From Planctomycetota bacterium (lineage in GTDB: Bacteria > Planctomycetota > Planctomycetia > Pirellulales > UBA7805): a DNA stretch of 5,900 nucleotides. The notes beneath the pieces were generated by a model. That model ran no database searches. It saw only the letters and a list, made by a program, of their open reading frames with translations, and had not been told where the DNA came from. Where the stretch lies: positions 1-5,900 of the forward strand of contig JABABY010000131.1 in assembly GCA_014237955.1 (NCBI GenBank). The letters run 5' to 3'. Within the stretch, counting starts at the first letter, position 1. The number at the start of each line of letters is the position of its first letter. The position numbers and the translations under genes were made by a program. Shown piece by piece: positions 5,313-5,900 of the stretch.

Positions 5313-5582
5313 ATGAATCATGCCATTGGATTAATTGAAACCAAGGGGCTCGTGCCTTTGGTCGAGGCGAGTGACGCGATGGCCAAAGCGGCTAACGTCG
5401 AAATCATCAAACGCGTTCAGATTGGTGGTGCGTACCTGACGACGGTCGTTAAAGGCGATGTCGGTAGTGTCCGAGCAGCGGTCGAGGCAGGTGCCAATGC
5501 CGCCACCCAACTTGGCGAATTGGTTTCGAGCCATGTTATTCCGCGACCTGCGGAAGGACTTCTCGACGCCTATCTGAAGTAA
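5313..5582 (+). CDS. BMC-H hexameric shell protein 2 (GGAY pore)
   Basis: A second single-domain BMC-H (PF00936) shell tile of 89 residues, paralogous to its upstream neighbour. Shared features: GLIETKGLVPLVEASDAM (5-23), KAANV (25-29), KGDVGSVRAAVEAGANAA (47-64) and VIPRP (75-79). It differs at the pore: QIGGAYL (36-42) replaces the KIGSGL of paralogue 1, so Ser-Gly-Leu becomes Gly-Ala-Tyr, and it lacks the Ala-rich tail, ending GLLDAYLK. The two proteins may form separate hexamers with different permeability, or mixed ones. The start is fixed by AAGGAG at 5300-5305. It lies 57 bp after BMC-H1 and 34 bp before ackA, so the three genes are likely co-transcribed. Two BMC-H genes are typical of PVM-type loci; pentamer (BMC-P) genes are not in this window. 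Confidence 0.96.
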   Translation: MNHAIGLIETKGLVPLVEASDAMAKAANVEIIKRVQIGGAYLTTVVKGDVGSVRAAVEAGANAATQLGELVSSHVIPRPAEGLLDAYLK

Positions 5583-5616
5583 ATCAGGAATGGAACGAAG
5601 CAGGAAGCTGAGAAAG

Positions 5617-5900
5617 ATGAAGATTCTGGTAGCCAATCTGGGGTCAACAAGTTTCAAGTACCGGCTCTATGACATGCCGGCTGCGGAGCAGTTGGCACGT
5701 GGAAGTATTGATCGCATTGGGTCTGATGAGAGTTGTCGCATGATTGAAATAGGCGAGCATCGTGATGTAGTGAATGGTCCGGTTCCGGATCATGCCGCTG
5801 CCGTGCGTTGTTGTCTAGAACAACTCACGGGTTCTGAGCATGGACCTCTTACGGATGCGAGTGAGGTTGCGGCTATTGGTTTCAAAGCGGTTCATGGTGG
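5617..5900 (+). CDS. ackA: Acetate kinase family protein, N-terminal part (runs off the right edge)
   Basis: ASKHA-fold kinase that makes ATP from an acyl-phosphate; here the likely substrate is the PduL product (lactyl- or acetyl-phosphate). Only 94 codons of a roughly 400-residue protein are in the window. MKILVANLGSTSFKYRL matches the family N-terminus, with N7, S10, S12 and K14 at positions of known active-site residues in Methanosarcina acetate kinase. The stretch IGFKAVHG (87-94) aligns with the family HRVVHGG motif, but has Lys (K90) where the substrate-binding Arg (R91 in Methanosarcina) is expected. AGGAAG at 5602-5607 is a good SD for the ATG at 5617; an in-frame ATG at 5590 has its only SD directly abutting it and would add a basic extension, so I reject it. 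It lies 34 bp after BMC-H2 and is probably in the same operon. No encapsulation helix is seen at the N-terminus. Confidence 0.92.
   Translation, partial: MKILVANLGSTSFKYRLYDMPAAEQLARGSIDRIGSDESCRMIEIGEHRDVVNGPVPDHAAAVRCCLEQLTGSEHGPLTDASEVAAIGFKAVHG

Noticed and set aside
5590..5616. Upstream in-frame ATG for ackA at 5590, adding MERSRKLRK
   Set aside because: Its only SD-like sequence (AGGA 5586-5589) directly abuts the ATG, and the family begins at MKILVANLGS; the ATG at 5617 has a well-spaced SD.
1..5900. CRISPR arrays, tRNA or rRNA genes, insertion sequences and attachment sites
   Set aside because: I saw no regularly spaced repeats, cloverleaf-like sequence, transposase motifs or terminal inverted repeats with target duplications. 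The window is densely filled with metabolic and shell genes.

Overview
This window is part of a bacterial microcompartment (BMC) locus. It most resembles the aerobic sugar-degrading type known from Planctomycetes and Verrucomicrobia (the PVM type, used for L-fucose and L-rhamnose breakdown). The assignment rests on gene content: rhamnulokinase, a DeoR-family regulator, PduL, two tandem BMC-H shell proteins and an acetate kinase beginning NLGSTSFKYRL. The moderate base composition suits a Pirellula/Rhodopirellula-like planctomycete, but that is inference, not a species call.

Layout. The locus is divergent around a 257-bp intergenic region (3134-3390). Leftward on the minus strand run an L-rhamnulokinase (rhaB, 3133-1637), a 108-bp gap containing palindromes, a LutA/YkgE-like cysteine-rich protein (1528-776) and, overlapping it by ATGA, a LutB/YkgF-like protein (779 to beyond the left edge). 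Rightward on the plus strand run a DeoR-family regulator (3391-4173), PduL phosphotransacylase (4199-4870), a hairpin followed by a T-rich tract, BMC-H shell protein 1 (4965-5255), a second hairpin spanning its stop codon, BMC-H shell protein 2 (5313-5582) and the start of an acetate kinase gene (5617 to beyond the right edge).

How the genes fit together (inference from family knowledge). RhaB phosphorylates L-rhamnulose. An aldolase, not in this window, would split the product into DHAP and L-lactaldehyde. Inside the shell, an aldehyde dehydrogenase (also not in the window) would make lactyl-CoA, PduL would convert it to lactyl-phosphate, and the AckA-type kinase would yield lactate and ATP. 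Lactate leaving the compartment could then be oxidised to pyruvate by the LutABC-type iron-sulfur complex encoded on the opposite arm. The DeoR-family protein, sitting at the divergent promoter region, is the obvious candidate regulator of both arms.

Most notable points: (1) the lutB reading frame has a single in-frame TAG at 422-420, with an intact, clearly homologous LUD-domain frame on both sides; (2) the acetate kinase shows Lys where the family normally has a substrate-binding Arg; (3) perfect hairpins sit just ahead of each shell gene; (4) the divergent region holds a perfect ATGGGT-N6-ACCCAT inverted repeat and further ACCCA half-sites.
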